This document shows, piece after piece, positions 26,616 to 35,796 of a stretch of DNA of 64,000 bases. Position 1 is the first letter of the stretch, and each line of letters starts with the position of its first letter. The stretch comes from Pseudomarimonas arenosa. Lineage in GTDB: Bacteria > Pseudomonadota > Gammaproteobacteria > Xanthomonadales > Xanthomonadaceae. The position numbers and the translations under genes were made by a program. Under the pieces are notes generated by a model that was not told where the DNA came from, did not search any database, and saw only the letters and a program-made list of their open reading frames with translations. The stretch is from the NCBI RefSeq assembly GCF_014841215.1, contig NZ_JACYTR010000024.1, positions 1 through 64,000 on the forward strand, in the 5' to 3' direction.

Positions 26616-29464
26616 GCACCATGAATCCGCGACCACGACCAAAAAAAGCGGTCGGCCCCAAGCTTAAAATCCTGCTAGTGGCCTTGTTGATTGTATTCAC
26701 CCTGCTGGCGGTGAATTCAGCCTATCTGGGCGGCATCAGCCTGCTGGAGTGGCATACCGGCGAAACCTATCAGGACTACAGCTACCAGCTGATGTTCCTG
26801 TTCCACTTGCTGGTTGGCATCCTGTTCTTGCTGCCGGCAGTGATCTTCATTGGCCTTCATATGAGCAACACCTGGCGCCGGCCGAATCGACGCGCGGTGT
26901 ATGCCGGCCTTGGGCTGTTTGTTGCCGTGCTGGTGTTGTTGATCAGTGGCCTGATGCTGGTGCGCTTCGAAGCCTTCGAGATTCGCCATCCCGGCGTGCG
27001 CAGTGTCGCCTACTGGCTGCATATCGCCGCACCGCTGCTGTGTGTCTGGCTGTTCGTCCTGCATCGACTGGCAGGGCCGCGCATTCGCTGGCGTAGCGGG
27101 TTGGCGGTGGCGGCCAGCGGTGCTGTGTTCGTCATCGGCCTGGTGGTGCTGCAGGCACAGGATCCGCGCGCCTGGGGTCAAGTGGGGCGCGACGGCAATG
27201 CCGATTTCACTCCGGCCCTGGTGCGCTCGGCCACCGGCAATTTCATTCCGGCCGAAACCATGATGCGCGAAGAGTACTGCGCCAACTGCCACCAGGACGC
27301 GCATGACCAATGGCAGCACAGTGCGCATCGCTTCGCCTCGTTCAACAATCCGGTCTATCTGTTCGCCGTGCGCAATACGCGCAAAGCGATGCTGGAGCGC
27401 GACGGCGATGTGCGTGGTGCGCGCTTCTGCGCCGGCTGTCATGATCTGGCGCCCCTGCTTAGCGGCGCCTTCGATGATCCCAATTTCGACGATGTGAATC
27501 ATCCCACCGCTCAGGCCGGCATCACCTGCACCGCCTGTCATGCGATCACCAACGTCAACAACGTCAAGGGCAATGGCGACTTCACCATCGAAGAGCCGAT
27601 TCACTATCCGTTCGCCTTCAGCGAGCAGCCGGCCCTGGCCTGGCTGAGCCGGCAGCTGATCAAGGCCAATCCGGATTTCCACAAGCGCACCTTCCTCAAG
27701 CCCTTGCATCAGAAGTCGGAGTTCTGCGGCACCTGCCACAAGGTGCATTTGCCGAAGGAGCTCAACAACTACAAGTGGCTGCGCGGTCAGAACCACTACG
27801 ATGGTTTCCTGCTGAGTGGCGTTTCAGGGCATGGCGTCACCAGTTTCTATTACCCGCCGAAAGCGCAGCCGAACTGCAACGGCTGCCACATGCCGCTCAC
27901 CGCCTCGAACGATTTCGCTGCACGTGATTTCGACGGCAGCGGCCAACGCAGCGTGCATGATCATCTGTTCCCCGCCGCCAATACCGGCATTGGCGCCATT
28001 CTTGGCTTCCCGGAAGAGGTGTTGGCGAAACATCAGGCGATGATGCGCAAGGCACTGCGGGTCGACCTGATGGCGTTGCGGCTGGACGGCCGAGTTGATG
28101 GCGAACTGATCGCCCCGCTCAAACCCAATGTGCCCAGCCTGCAGCCCGGCAAGACCTATCTGCTGCAACCGGTGGTGCGCACCACCGGCATGGGGCACCC
28201 GTTTACTGAAGGCACCGCCGACTCCAACGAGGTCTGGGTGGAAGTGCAGGTCAAGCACAACGGCGAAGTGATTGCCCATAGCGGCGGCATGCAGGGTTCC
28301 GACGCCGAGGTTGACCCATGGTCGCATTTCATCAATGCCTATGTGCTCGATCGCAACGGCAACCGCATCGATCGACGCAATCCGGAAGACATCTTCGTGC
28401 CGCTGTACAGTCATCAGATTCCACCTGGAGCGGCTGACCTGCTTAACTACCGGTTGCAGGTGCCGGAAGGTATCGAGGGGCAGCTTGATGTGCTGGTGCG
28501 GGTGTTCTATCGCAAGTTCGACACCACCTTGATGCGCATGGTTGAGGGCGACAAGTTCGAGCGCAACGACCTGCCGGTGACCTTGCTGGCCGAAGACCAG
28601 CTCAGCTTCCCGCTGGCTGCCGAGACGGCGCTGACCGCCACCGCCAAGCCGTCGGAGATTCCGGAATGGCAACGCTGGAATGACTATGGCATCGGCGCCT
28701 TGCGCAAGCCGCAGCGTCGCCATCTGCGTCAGGCTGAGGAGGCATTCCGTCAGGTCGAAGCGCTGGGACGAGGCGAGGGCGCGCTGAATCTGGCTCGGGT
28801 GTATCTGGAAGAAGGCCGCCTCGACGAAGCAGCCCAAGCCCTGGATCGCGCCGGTCGCGCCGCCGAGCCGGCGCCGGCCTGGTCGCGTGCCTGGTTCGGT
28901 GGTCTGCTGCTGAAACAGCAAGGCGAGTTGCAGCAGGCGGTGGCGGCGTTTGAGAGCCTGGCCGACACTCAGTTCGAGCAAGCTCGAACACGCGGTTTCG
29001 ACTTCTCGCGTGACTATCGTCTGCTGAGCGAAATTGGACTTACCTTTATCGAGATGGCCAAGAGCGAACGCGGCGAACAGCGCGCCGCGCGTCGACGCGA
29101 ACTGCTGCAGCAAGCCCGGCAATGGTTCGAGCGCAGCCTGGTTGAAGACCCGGAGAACGCCCTGGCGCACTACAACCTGGCCCAGGTGGCGCGGCAACTG
29201 GATGACCATGCCGCGGCAGAGCACCATGCTGCCCTGCACGCCAAGTACCGCGTTGATGAGAACGCGCGCGACTTCGCCATCGCCGAAGCCCGTCGCAAGA
29301 ACCCTGCCGCCCGCCACGCCGCCGACCCCGTGGTGATCTACGACCTGCAGCGCGCCGGCCGCGAGCCATACGCCGAGCCGGTGCAATCGGTTGTTTACCC
29401 GACCAGCCAGCAGGCCAGTTCGGCCAGCGCTGCCGCAGGTGCGAGTGCTAGCGGTGCGCGGTGA
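26612..29464 (+). CDS. Membrane pentaheme c-type cytochrome with TPR tail
   Basis: 950 aa. Five membrane helices lie within about 17-182. Helices two and four each hold a His pair (H65/H83 and H137/H151), placed to bind two b-type hemes. Five CXXCH motifs follow: CANCH (223), CAGCH (273), CTACH (306), CGTCH (372), CNGCH (422). The pattern around them recalls cytochrome c554-type multiheme proteins. A beta-rich segment (about 470-660) and TPR-like helices (about 690-900) follow. It should take electrons from quinol on the membrane to the periplasm or outside. It overlaps the FG-GAP gene by ATGA. No terminal oxidase or reductase is adjacent. Confidence 0.85.
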   Translation: MSTMNPRPRPKKAVGPKLKILLVALLIVFTLLAVNSAYLGGISLLEWHTGETYQDYSYQLMFLFHLLVGILFLLPAVIFIGLHMSNTWRRPNRRAVYAGLGLFVAVLVLLISGLMLVRFEAFEIRHPGVRSVAYWLHIAAPLLCVWLFVLHRLAGPRIRWRSGLAVAASGAVFVIGLVVLQAQDPRAWGQVGRDGNADFTPALVRSATGNFIPAETMMREEYCANCHQDAHDQWQHSAHRFASFNNPVYLFAVRNTRKAMLERDGDVRGARFCAGCHDLAPLLSGAFDDPNFDDVNHPTAQAGITCTACHAITNVNNVKGNGDFTIEEPIHYPFAFSEQPALAWLSRQLIKANPDFHKRTFLKPLHQKSEFCGTCHKVHLPKELNNYKWLRGQNHYDGFLLSGVSGHGVTSFYYPPKAQPNCNGCHMPLTASNDFAARDFDGSGQRSVHDHLFPAANTGIGAILGFPEEVLAKHQAMMRKALRVDLMALRLDGRVDGELIAPLKPNVPSLQPGKTYLLQPVVRTTGMGHPFTEGTADSNEVWVEVQVKHNGEVIAHSGGMQGSDAEVDPWSHFINAYVLDRNGNRIDRRNPEDIFVPLYSHQIPPGAADLLNYRLQVPEGIEGQLDVLVRVFYRKFDTTLMRMVEGDKFERNDLPVTLLAEDQLSFPLAAETALTATAKPSEIPEWQRWNDYGIGALRKPQRRHLRQAEEAFRQVEALGRGEGALNLARVYLEEGRLDEAAQALDRAGRAAEPAPAWSRAWFGGLLLKQQGELQQAVAAFESLADTQFEQARTRGFDFSRDYRLLSEIGLTFIEMAKSERGEQRAARRRELLQQARQWFERSLVEDPENALAHYNLAQVARQLDDHAAAEHHAALHAKYRVDENARDFAIAEARRKNPAARHAADPVVIYDLQRAGREPYAEPVQSVVYPTSQQASSASAAAGASASGAR

Positions 29465-29748
29465 TGCGGTTCAACTGTGTTCCTTACAACTTATTGATTC
29501 ACTGAGCCCGGCTTTGCTCCCCTCTCCCCTCGTGAGAAAGGGGAAAGGGGAGACACCGATGCGCACTCAAAACGCGCGCCGGCTGGTGCCCCGGAACTCC
29601 CTCCCCGATGTTCGGGGAGGGCCGGGGAGGGGTTAGGGAGCCGATCTTTGCCTGCCCAGGGGCCTCGCATAGCGAGGTTCCTGGGTAGAGGAGAGGGGCT
29701 TGACCCGGTTTCGATTCAAAGCGGCCCTAGAACAAACATTGGAAACCC
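29465..29748. repeat. CCCCTCTCCC-type repeat segment
   Basis: Between the cytochrome and CRTAC1 genes. It holds ACTCCCTCCCCGATGTTCGG, a GGGGAGG inverted arm and GGCCTCGCATAGCGAGG. It is related to 21650-21770 and less closely to 52.5-52.8 kb. No gene recognised; ATG 29749 follows a GGAAACCC site. Confidence 0.7.
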
Positions 29749-31641
29749 ATGAACAGCACGCGCCCAAACGATCCACAGCTCGACGAAGAACTCGAATCGG
29801 AAGTCCAGGACGACCAGGTGATCGGCGTTGCGTTTCGCTGGTCGGCGATCGTGATCGTCCTGTTGCTGATCGCGGTGGCGGTCGGCTTTGCTCTGCGTGC
29901 CTTGTGGGCCCCCACCGCGGCGCCGGTGACGCAGGAAGGGCAGGCCGATCTCAGCGCCTTGCTGCAACCCGGCCAGGGCGTGGCCGCGCCGGCCTTGCCG
30001 TTCCGCGATATCAGTGCCGCGGCCGGCGTCGAGTTCGTACATCGCAACGGTGCCACCGGTGAGCGATTGCTGCCCGAGACCATGGGCGGTGGCGTGGCCT
30101 GGTTCGATTTCGATAACGACCAGCGGGTCGATCTGCTGCTGGTCGATTCCGGTCCCTGGCCGGATCAGGCTGACTATGCCGATTGGCCGGGCGCGCTGCG
30201 GCTGTATCGCAACCTTGACGGCCAGCGCTTTCAAGAGATCAGCGCCGAAGTCGGTCTCGCGGGAATCAAGAGTTATGGAATGGGTGTAGCGGTAGGCGAT
30301 TACGATGGCGACGGCGATCAGGATCTATTCCTTGCCGCGGTGGGTGCCAACCGCTTGTTCAACAATCAGGACGGCCGTTTCGTCGAGGTCACCGAGCAGG
30401 CCGGCGTTGCCGGCGAGGATCAGCGCTGGAGCAGCAGCGCCGGCTTTCTCGATTTCGATCGCGATGGCTGGCTCGACCTTTGGGTGGTGAACTATGTCGA
30501 ATGGTCGCGCGAGCGCGACTTCGAGGTCGACTATCGCCTCGATGGCATCGGTCGCGCCTACGGCCCGCCGACCAATTTCCCCGGCACGCAAAGTTATCTG
30601 TATCGCAATCTCGGTGATGGCCGGTTCGTCGAGGTCGGGGCCAAGATGGGCATCCACGTCGATGCCCTGGATGGCGATGGCGCGGTGGGCAAGGGTCTGG
30701 CCCTGCTAACGCAGGATCTCGATGGCGATGGCTGGGTCGATGTGATGGTGGCCAACGACACCGTGCGAAACTTCGTGTTCAGAAACCGCGGCGAGCAGGG
30801 CGGGTTCGAGGAAGTGGGTGAGCTGTGGGGTCTGGGCTACGACCGCAACGGCATGGCCACCGGCGCCATGGGCATCGATGCCGGCAACCTGCACGAGGAC
30901 GGTGCCATGGCGATTGCGATCGGCAATTTCGCCAACGAGATGACCTCGGTCTATGTCGCTCAGGCACAGGGACAGCAATTTGCCGATGAGGCGATCGTCA
31001 CCGGGGTCGGGCCGGCCTCGCGTCTGGCCCTGAGTTTTGGCCTGCTGCTGCTGGATCTGGATCTCGATGGTCGGCTCGATCTGGTGCAGGCCAATGGTCA
31101 TGTCGAGAACGATATCGAGCGGGTGCAGGCCAGCCAACGCTACGCTCAGCCGGCGCAGGTGTTCTGGAACTGTGGCGCCGACTGCCGGGCGCAGATGCAA
31201 GCGATCGAGCCTGCCGCCCTGGGTGACCTGGGCCTGCCCAATGTCGGCCGCGGATTGGCCGCAGCCGATTTCGATAACGATGGTGATCTTGATCTGGCCC
31301 TGACCCAGGTCGATGGCCCGGTCCGACTGCTGCGCAACGATCAAAGCGGTAAGGGCCACTGGCTAAAGCTGCAGCTGCGTGGGCAGGGCCCCAATGTCGA
31401 TGCGCTGGGTGCCGAGGTCGTGGTGCACAGCGGCTCGCAGCGACAATCGCGCAGCCTCAGCCGCAATCGCAGCTATCTGTCGCAGAACGATCTCAGCCTG
31501 CATTTTGGTCTTGGAGCCAATGAGAAAGTCGATCGAATCGAGATCCGCTGGCCCAATGGCGCCGAGCAAGTGCTGACCGATGTGAAAGCGGATCAGCTGC
31601 TGCGAGTTGAACAGATCGACAGCGCTGAGACGGGCGCGTAA
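29749..31641 (+). CDS. CRTAC1 family FG-GAP/ASPIC-UnbV protein
   Basis: 630 aa. One membrane helix (about 29-53) anchors it with a large outside domain. FG-GAP/VCBS calcium-loop repeats are clear: WFDFDNDQRVDLLLV, DYDGDGDQDLFLA, DFDRDGWLDLWVV, DLDGDGWVDVMVA, DLDLDGRLDLVQA, DFDNDGDLDLALT. A C-terminal ASPIC/UnbV domain (about 540-615) has GAEVVVHSG and FGLGANEKVDRIEIRWPNG. It is a relative of human CRTAC1 and, by domain, of the UnbV family. It follows the cytochrome gene across 284 bp of repeats, so probably has the same role but may have its own promoter. Confidence 0.87.
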   Translation: MNSTRPNDPQLDEELESEVQDDQVIGVAFRWSAIVIVLLLIAVAVGFALRALWAPTAAPVTQEGQADLSALLQPGQGVAAPALPFRDISAAAGVEFVHRNGATGERLLPETMGGGVAWFDFDNDQRVDLLLVDSGPWPDQADYADWPGALRLYRNLDGQRFQEISAEVGLAGIKSYGMGVAVGDYDGDGDQDLFLAAVGANRLFNNQDGRFVEVTEQAGVAGEDQRWSSSAGFLDFDRDGWLDLWVVNYVEWSRERDFEVDYRLDGIGRAYGPPTNFPGTQSYLYRNLGDGRFVEVGAKMGIHVDALDGDGAVGKGLALLTQDLDGDGWVDVMVANDTVRNFVFRNRGEQGGFEEVGELWGLGYDRNGMATGAMGIDAGNLHEDGAMAIAIGNFANEMTSVYVAQAQGQQFADEAIVTGVGPASRLALSFGLLLLDLDLDGRLDLVQANGHVENDIERVQASQRYAQPAQVFWNCGADCRAQMQAIEPAALGDLGLPNVGRGLAAADFDNDGDLDLALTQVDGPVRLLRNDQSGKGHWLKLQLRGQGPNVDALGAEVVVHSGSQRQSRSLSRNRSYLSQNDLSLHFGLGANEKVDRIEIRWPNGAEQVLTDVKADQLLRVEQIDSAETGA

Positions 31642-31723
31642 GACATCAGTTCCAACTTGGCTTAGAATCCCGGCCCGTTCGTCCCTGCGCGTCACTGCGC
31701 CGGCTCGGGCCGAGGAGAATTCG

Positions 31724-32479
31724 ATGTCTGTGCTGAACATTGCCGCCTATCACTTTGTCGATCTTGAGTCGGTAGACCAGGAACTCGAACGTCTGCAGCA
31801 GGCCTGCGAATCACACGACCTGCTCGGCACGGTGTTGGTCGCGCCGGAAGGTGTGAACATCTTTCTCGCCGGTGGCGCCGCCGCGGTGGGCGCGTTCGTC
31901 GACTGGCTGCGCGCCGATGCGCGCTTCGCCCATATCGTCATCAAATACAGCCATAGTGAGCGCGTACCGTTTGCTCGCCTGCGCGTGCGGCGCAAGCGCG
32001 AGATCATCAGCTTCCGGCAACCACATCTGCGGCCGGTGCAGCAGCGCGCCCCCAGCGTCGATCCCGCTACCCTCAAGCGCTGGCTCGATGCCGGCCGGGA
32101 TGACCACGGACGCCAAGTGGTGCTGGTCGATACCCGCAACCAGCAAGAACACTGCTACGGCAGCTTCGCCGCCGCCATCAAACTGCCCATCGTCAAGTTC
32201 ACCGATCTCGGCACCGCACTGGAACCGCACCGCGCCGATCTCCGCGATAAGACGGTCGTGAGCTTCTGCACCGGCGGCGTGCGCTGCGAAAAGGCCGCGT
32301 TGTGGATGCAGGAAGCCGGCTACGGTGAAGTCCTGCAGCTTGATGGCGGCATCCTCGGCTATTTCGAACACGCCGGTGGCGCGCACTACCAAGGCGACTG
32401 CTTCGTGTTCGATGAACGCGTGGCGCTGAAGCCTGATCTTTCGCCGCTGGTGGACGACACGCCCATCCCGGCCGCGTAG
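31724..32479 (+). CDS. trhO: tRNA uridine(34) hydroxylase TrhO (rhodanese-type)
   Basis: 251 aa from ATG 31724, preceded by GAGGAG; longer upstream starts lack one. An N-terminal acylphosphatase-like domain (about 1-105) is followed by a rhodanese domain. The active loop is Cys182 in CTGGVRC. This is the TrhO (YceA) family, which hydroxylates U34 of tRNAs to make 5-hydroxyuridine, the precursor of cmo5U/mo5U, in the cytoplasm. Housekeeping gene, not obviously part of the upstream heme cluster. Confidence 0.9.
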   Translation: MSVLNIAAYHFVDLESVDQELERLQQACESHDLLGTVLVAPEGVNIFLAGGAAAVGAFVDWLRADARFAHIVIKYSHSERVPFARLRVRRKREIISFRQPHLRPVQQRAPSVDPATLKRWLDAGRDDHGRQVVLVDTRNQQEHCYGSFAAAIKLPIVKFTDLGTALEPHRADLRDKTVVSFCTGGVRCEKAALWMQEAGYGEVLQLDGGILGYFEHAGGAHYQGDCFVFDERVALKPDLSPLVDDTPIPAA

Positions 32480-32663
32480 GGCGGGCCCTGGCGCCCTGGC
32501 CCGCCGATTCGACACCCTCAATCCAAAGCAGCGGATCGATGGTGGGCGACACGCCCACCCTACGTTGAAACAGGATGTAGGGCGGGTCTCGACCCGCCGA
32601 TTCGACACCCTCAATCCAAAGCGGCGGATCGATGGTGGGCGACACGCCCACCCTACGTTGAAA
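32476..32663. repeat. Two tandem copies of an 85-95 bp palindromic repeat
   Basis: Each copy runs TAGGGCGGG...GCCCGCCGATTCGACACC, TCAATCCAAAGC.GCGGATCG, ATGGTGGGCGACACGCCCACC, CTACGTTGAAA. Copies are about 32476-32570 and 32577-32663. The first also carries the GGCGGGCC/GGCCCGCC palindrome (32480-32505). The second ends at trhO's downstream REP cluster. Confidence 0.85.
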
Positions 32664-32731
32664 AAGGAGGCGTAGGGTGGGCCGTTCGACAGGCTCGCGA
32701 CAGGCCTGTGGCCCACCGCTGTTGTGCCCAG

Positions 32732-33003
32732 TCAAACTACAAGCCGATCGAGAATTTCGCGCAAAGCGCCGCAAATACGATCGAGCTCGGCCTCGCCGAG
32801 TGCGGTATGCAGGGGCAGGGCCAGGCAGCGGCTGCCTATATCTTCGCTCACCGGCAGTTGAACCTGTCGATCGCGTTGGCGGTGGAACGGCAGGTGATGC
32901 ACGGGGGGGAGTAGGTGTTGCAGCCGATTCCGTGCGAGCGGAGTTGAGCGCAAGGCGTGGTCGGCATCGTGCAGCAGCATGCCGCCTCCGCCTGCGCGCC
33001 CTC
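32732..33003 (-). pseudogene. Decayed DegT-type aminotransferase fragment
   Basis: The minus-strand frame reads GGMLLHDADHALR then LARNRLQHLLPPVHHLPFHRQ, DIGSRCLALPLHT and DRICGALREILDRL. This matches the intact DegT-like gene at 36098-37234 in its GGMLLLHDADLALR segment and its C-terminus. About 300 bp of the intact gene (36319-36616) are missing between them, the 5' part is gone, and a G-run change shifts the frame near PPVHHL. It still reaches a stop at 32732. It is a truncated, frameshifted paralogue. Confidence 0.85.
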
Positions 33004-33140
33004 GGCGGCAATGCCGAAGCACTTGGAACTCTATCGGCGCCCTCCAAGCATTCTCATGGATTGTGCTCTCGTGCCCAGCGAATGCTCTGCGCGATTCTCA
33101 GCCCCGACATCGTGCTGCGTCGACTCCATGCCGAGTTGAG

Positions 33141-33884
33141 TCATGGAGTCTGTCCTAAAGCTAACGCGAAGCTCGAGTGCGCTAGGTCCAAGTAAGGCTC
33201 CCAATTGTTATGATCTCGAATGCTCAACGATGCGGCATGAAGGTGAAGGCCGCCCGTCCTCCAAATGTTGGGGAGCACTCCAAGCGGGGATTCGCGGTGA
33301 CCGAACTCACGAAGACAGATTGCCAAGAACAAGGCTCGCGAAGTTCGACCATTGGCATCTTTGAAGGGATGGATCTGAAGAAACCTCACAAGCCCGACAG
33401 CGGCTCTCAGTGTCACTGGTAAACTCAGATCGCTAAGGAAAGATGCGAGGTCGGCGAGCAATTTAGGTAACATTGCTGCGTCAGGAGCGACGAACCACGA
33501 CTCGGCAGGGTGCGCCCCCCCTACCCACATTGGAGTCTTGCGCAATGCCCCAGCCCTTCGGTCGGCCAGCAATCCGTTTGCAGCGATGAGCTCACGTCGG
33601 GAAATCGGCTCCGCCGCACACATGTGCTCGATGGCGGGAAGAATCAAGGGGCGAGCAACTTCGTCATGAGATCGATCGTCTCCACGCATCATCCGCGTAG
33701 AGCGGTGATTCTCAACCTTACCCGCATACTCCTTTCTACTCAGCATCGGCGAGGCAACCACAATTTCGCGATCTATCCGTTGAAATTGTCTGCAATACTC
33801 TGTTAAGTCAGTGCGAATGGTCCTCAGGAGAGGAGGGCAAAACCACAAATAGGGCCTGCCGCAGAGTAGCGAAGACTTCAGCAT
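33141..33884 (-). CDS. Fic domain protein (predicted AMP- or NMP-transferase)
   Basis: 247 aa from ATG 33884, with AAAGG 7 bp upstream; an in-frame TTG at 33899 is less likely. The Fic motif is HPFKDANGRTSR (canonical HPFx(D/E)GNGR; the Gly after the acid is Ala here). An upstream segment KVEN near residues 50-65 may be the inhibitory helix, with Ala at the usual Ser/Thr. Fic enzymes transfer AMP or other phosphate groups to protein hydroxyls; many act as toxins or in modification. It is the last gene of a minus-strand group. AT-rich relative to the window, with signs of recent arrival. Confidence 0.82.
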   Translation of the reverse strand: MLKSSLLCGRPYLWFCPPLLRTIRTDLTEYCRQFQRIDREIVVASPMLSRKEYAGKVENHRSTRMMRGDDRSHDEVARPLILPAIEHMCAAEPISRRELIAANGLLADRRAGALRKTPMWVGGAHPAESWFVAPDAAMLPKLLADLASFLSDLSLPVTLRAAVGLVRFLQIHPFKDANGRTSRALFLAICLREFGHRESPLGVLPNIWRTGGLHLHAASLSIRDHNNWEPYLDLAHSSFALALGQTP

Positions 33885-33902
33885 CGAGTTGCCTTTCAAG
33901 AA

Positions 33903-34073
33903 TCAGCCAGGCAGGAAGCTGCCTAACAGGCCCTTGAGCAAGCTCACTATGAACCAGATGAAAGCGCCCGCCGCAGCGAATTGAACTGCTAGTTTGAAGA
34001 CGGTGCGAAAAGGCAGGTTGATGTCGGTCAAGACGACTCGCGTCGACTGAGTTGTTGGGTCACGATCTCGCAT
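33903..34073 (-). CDS. Small single-helix membrane protein
   Basis: 56 aa. It starts at ATG 34073, 5 bp after the stop of the gene before it, and ends 18 bp before the Fic ATG. Charged N-terminus (MRDRD), then one membrane helix with AAAGAFIWFIVSLLKGLLGSF. There is no strong ribosome-binding site, but coupling with the previous gene is possible. It is too small to assign to a family. Its tight place in the operon argues that it is a real gene. Confidence 0.55.
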   Translation of the reverse strand: MRDRDPTTQSTRVVLTDINLPFRTVFKLAVQFAAAGAFIWFIVSLLKGLLGSFLPG

Positions 34074-34078
34074 GGAAC

Positions 34079-34966
34079 TTAGCAGCCCGGTTGTGTTGCA
34101 GTCGGGCTAACGGGATCCGGCTGGCAGAGACGCAACCGAGTCAACTCTGCGACTCTTCGTCGAGGGTCAGAGGGTGGCGCCAGCTGAATGTATATTCCGA
34201 AGCTTCGACGGGATCGTTCGAGGTCGCGCAAGCCGTAGCGATCCGACAGATAAGCGTTCGCAAGCTCGAGATGTGCGCCCACGTTGCCCCTCTGGGCAAG
34301 GGATTCGAGTCGCTCAATGGCCTGCCGCGCCCATGCAATCGACTCGGCAGACGTGGGGAACATCGCAACATCTCGACGGGGGTGAGTCAGCAAGCTAAGC
34401 GTGGCTTCATCGTTGCCTGCCAGCGATGCCCTATCGAGGAGTTCGGCAGAGTAGTCGAGACCCCGATCTGGAAGCGTGGAACACGCTTGCGCAGCGAAGA
34501 ATCCTGGGCTATTTGGATCGCCCGCAGAGGAGCTCAGCAGCGCTCGCTGGCACCTTCTGTAGAGTTGTGCCAGTTCAGGCGCAACTGAGTGATCGCCTGC
34601 TGTCCAAGCGCTTTCAAGGGCATTGAAATACGACAGGAATGTGTCGTGGCCTTTCAGGTCGTATCCCGAAATATAACTGGCTCGAATGTCAACAGACTGG
34701 CGGCTGAGCCATTCTTCCGAGAACTCTTCCTGGCTCTGCTCATCAAGGGGTGCCGTTTGCTGCGACGGCGCAAACGAAACGTTTCGATCTCTTTCCGCCG
34801 GAACTGTCGGTTTCGCCGACGGATCATCCGGTAATGTCGCTTCCACGCCGTCAGGCCTCGGCTGCTTGATTTCCGCCAAAGTGGGTGATCTGTCAGTCAA
34901 GTAGAAGACGAGCCCTACTGCCGCCAGCACGCAAATGATCAAAAACATTTTCATGGCGATCTGCAT
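34079..34966 (-). CDS. Hypothetical protein with N-terminal membrane helix
   Basis: About 295 aa from ATG 34966; GTG 34999 and ATGs at 34954 and 34948 are also possible. A membrane helix or signal (about residues 5-22) is followed by a Pro/Asp-rich linker. The rest is helical (SWTAGDHSVAPELAQLYRRC, GNVGAHLELANAYLSDRYG), suggesting Sel1/TPR-like repeats. Two Cys pairs may form disulfides. In the Fic operon, upstream of the 56-aa protein. Function unknown. Confidence 0.6.
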   Translation of the reverse strand: MQIAMKMFLIICVLAAVGLVFYLTDRSPTLAEIKQPRPDGVEATLPDDPSAKPTVPAERDRNVSFAPSQQTAPLDEQSQEEFSEEWLSRQSVDIRASYISGYDLKGHDTFLSYFNALESAWTAGDHSVAPELAQLYRRCQRALLSSSAGDPNSPGFFAAQACSTLPDRGLDYSAELLDRASLAGNDEATLSLLTHPRRDVAMFPTSAESIAWARQAIERLESLAQRGNVGAHLELANAYLSDRYGLRDLERSRRSFGIYIQLAPPSDPRRRVAELTRLRLCQPDPVSPTATQPGC

Positions 34967-35013
34967 ATCAGTATCGGGGCCGAACAGCTGTTCGGCCACG
35001 CAAAGGTATATTA

Positions 35014-35796
35014 CTAGTAATTGCTGCAGCTATTCTGATCCCAAATGGCGAAATACCATTCGCAAAGCTTTTGCTTGCGCGAAGCAATCAGCATCTGGTT
35101 GAACCGATCTAGCGTCCAAATCCGTCCAATGAGATTTAGGTTGATACCGATGCCGCCGTAGGAGAATTGTTGTGAGTCACCGAACCAAGAGGCGATTTCT
35201 CGGTTTTGTCGAGCAACCTCGACGTCCCACATAAGATCCCACATTGATTGATCCCACGCTTCACGAATGGGGTCGGCCATGCGGGCAATCCGTGGTGTCA
35301 ACGCACCCCATGTCGACAAGTAATCCATGTCGCAGTCGTGCGGAGAGTTGGATATGTCTTGGTAGCACTCATTGAGGGCTCGCGCGGATGCTTCTGCTGT
35401 CTGCCCGAGCCAGAAATTCGAGCCCGCGAAATTAATCTGACTGATTCCGTCTGGTACAAACCCGTCAAGCGGATTCGCGCCGCTGTTCGCCACGTTTCGA
35501 TCACAGTCCGGTGGTGGTCCACCATCAGCGGCGAGGCGCTGACAGGCCTCCGGTGGCACTGTCGGCTGACCACCAGCATCACCTCCGGGTGAATCACCTG
35601 ATCCAGGAGAGTTACCTTGGCAGGTTTGGCACGGCGGTGGCGGCGGCGGCGGAGTCCAAGGCATGGGTTCGGTCACTCGGCAACGGAGCTCGTCACAGGA
35701 AGCATCGGCAACGACGGGGTCAGAGCAAAACATTGCGCCGGTGGCAAGTGCGCCAAAGATGACTTTGGCGAGAAAGGTGGAGTTTTTCAGGTTCAT
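35014..35796 (-). CDS. Hypothetical exported protein, Pro-rich linker
   Basis: 260 aa from ATG 35796, chosen because a signal peptide (cut after VADA) follows directly; longer starts read through to 36000. The mature N-terminus is Cys-rich with a PPPPPPP run (residues about 45-55) and a Gly/Ser-rich linker. The C-terminal half is helical (ALNECYQDISNSPHDCDMDY, WDQSMWDLMWDVEVARQN). No family recognised. First gene of the Fic operon. AT-rich composition and lack of homology to neighbours suggest transfer. Confidence 0.6.
   Translation of the reverse strand: MNLKNSTFLAKVIFGALATGAMFCSDPVVADASCDELRCRVTEPMPWTPPPPPPPCQTCQGNSPGSGDSPGGDAGGQPTVPPEACQRLAADGGPPPDCDRNVANSGANPLDGFVPDGISQINFAGSNFWLGQTAEASARALNECYQDISNSPHDCDMDYLSTWGALTPRIARMADPIREAWDQSMWDLMWDVEVARQNREIASWFGDSQQFSYGGIGINLNLIGRIWTLDRFNQMLIASRKQKLCEWYFAIWDQNSCSNY

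Noticed and set aside
33925..33935. GCCTAAC inside the 56-aa gene as an attC core
   Set aside because: The flanks do not pair as attC arms, and the sequence is explained as codons of the small protein.
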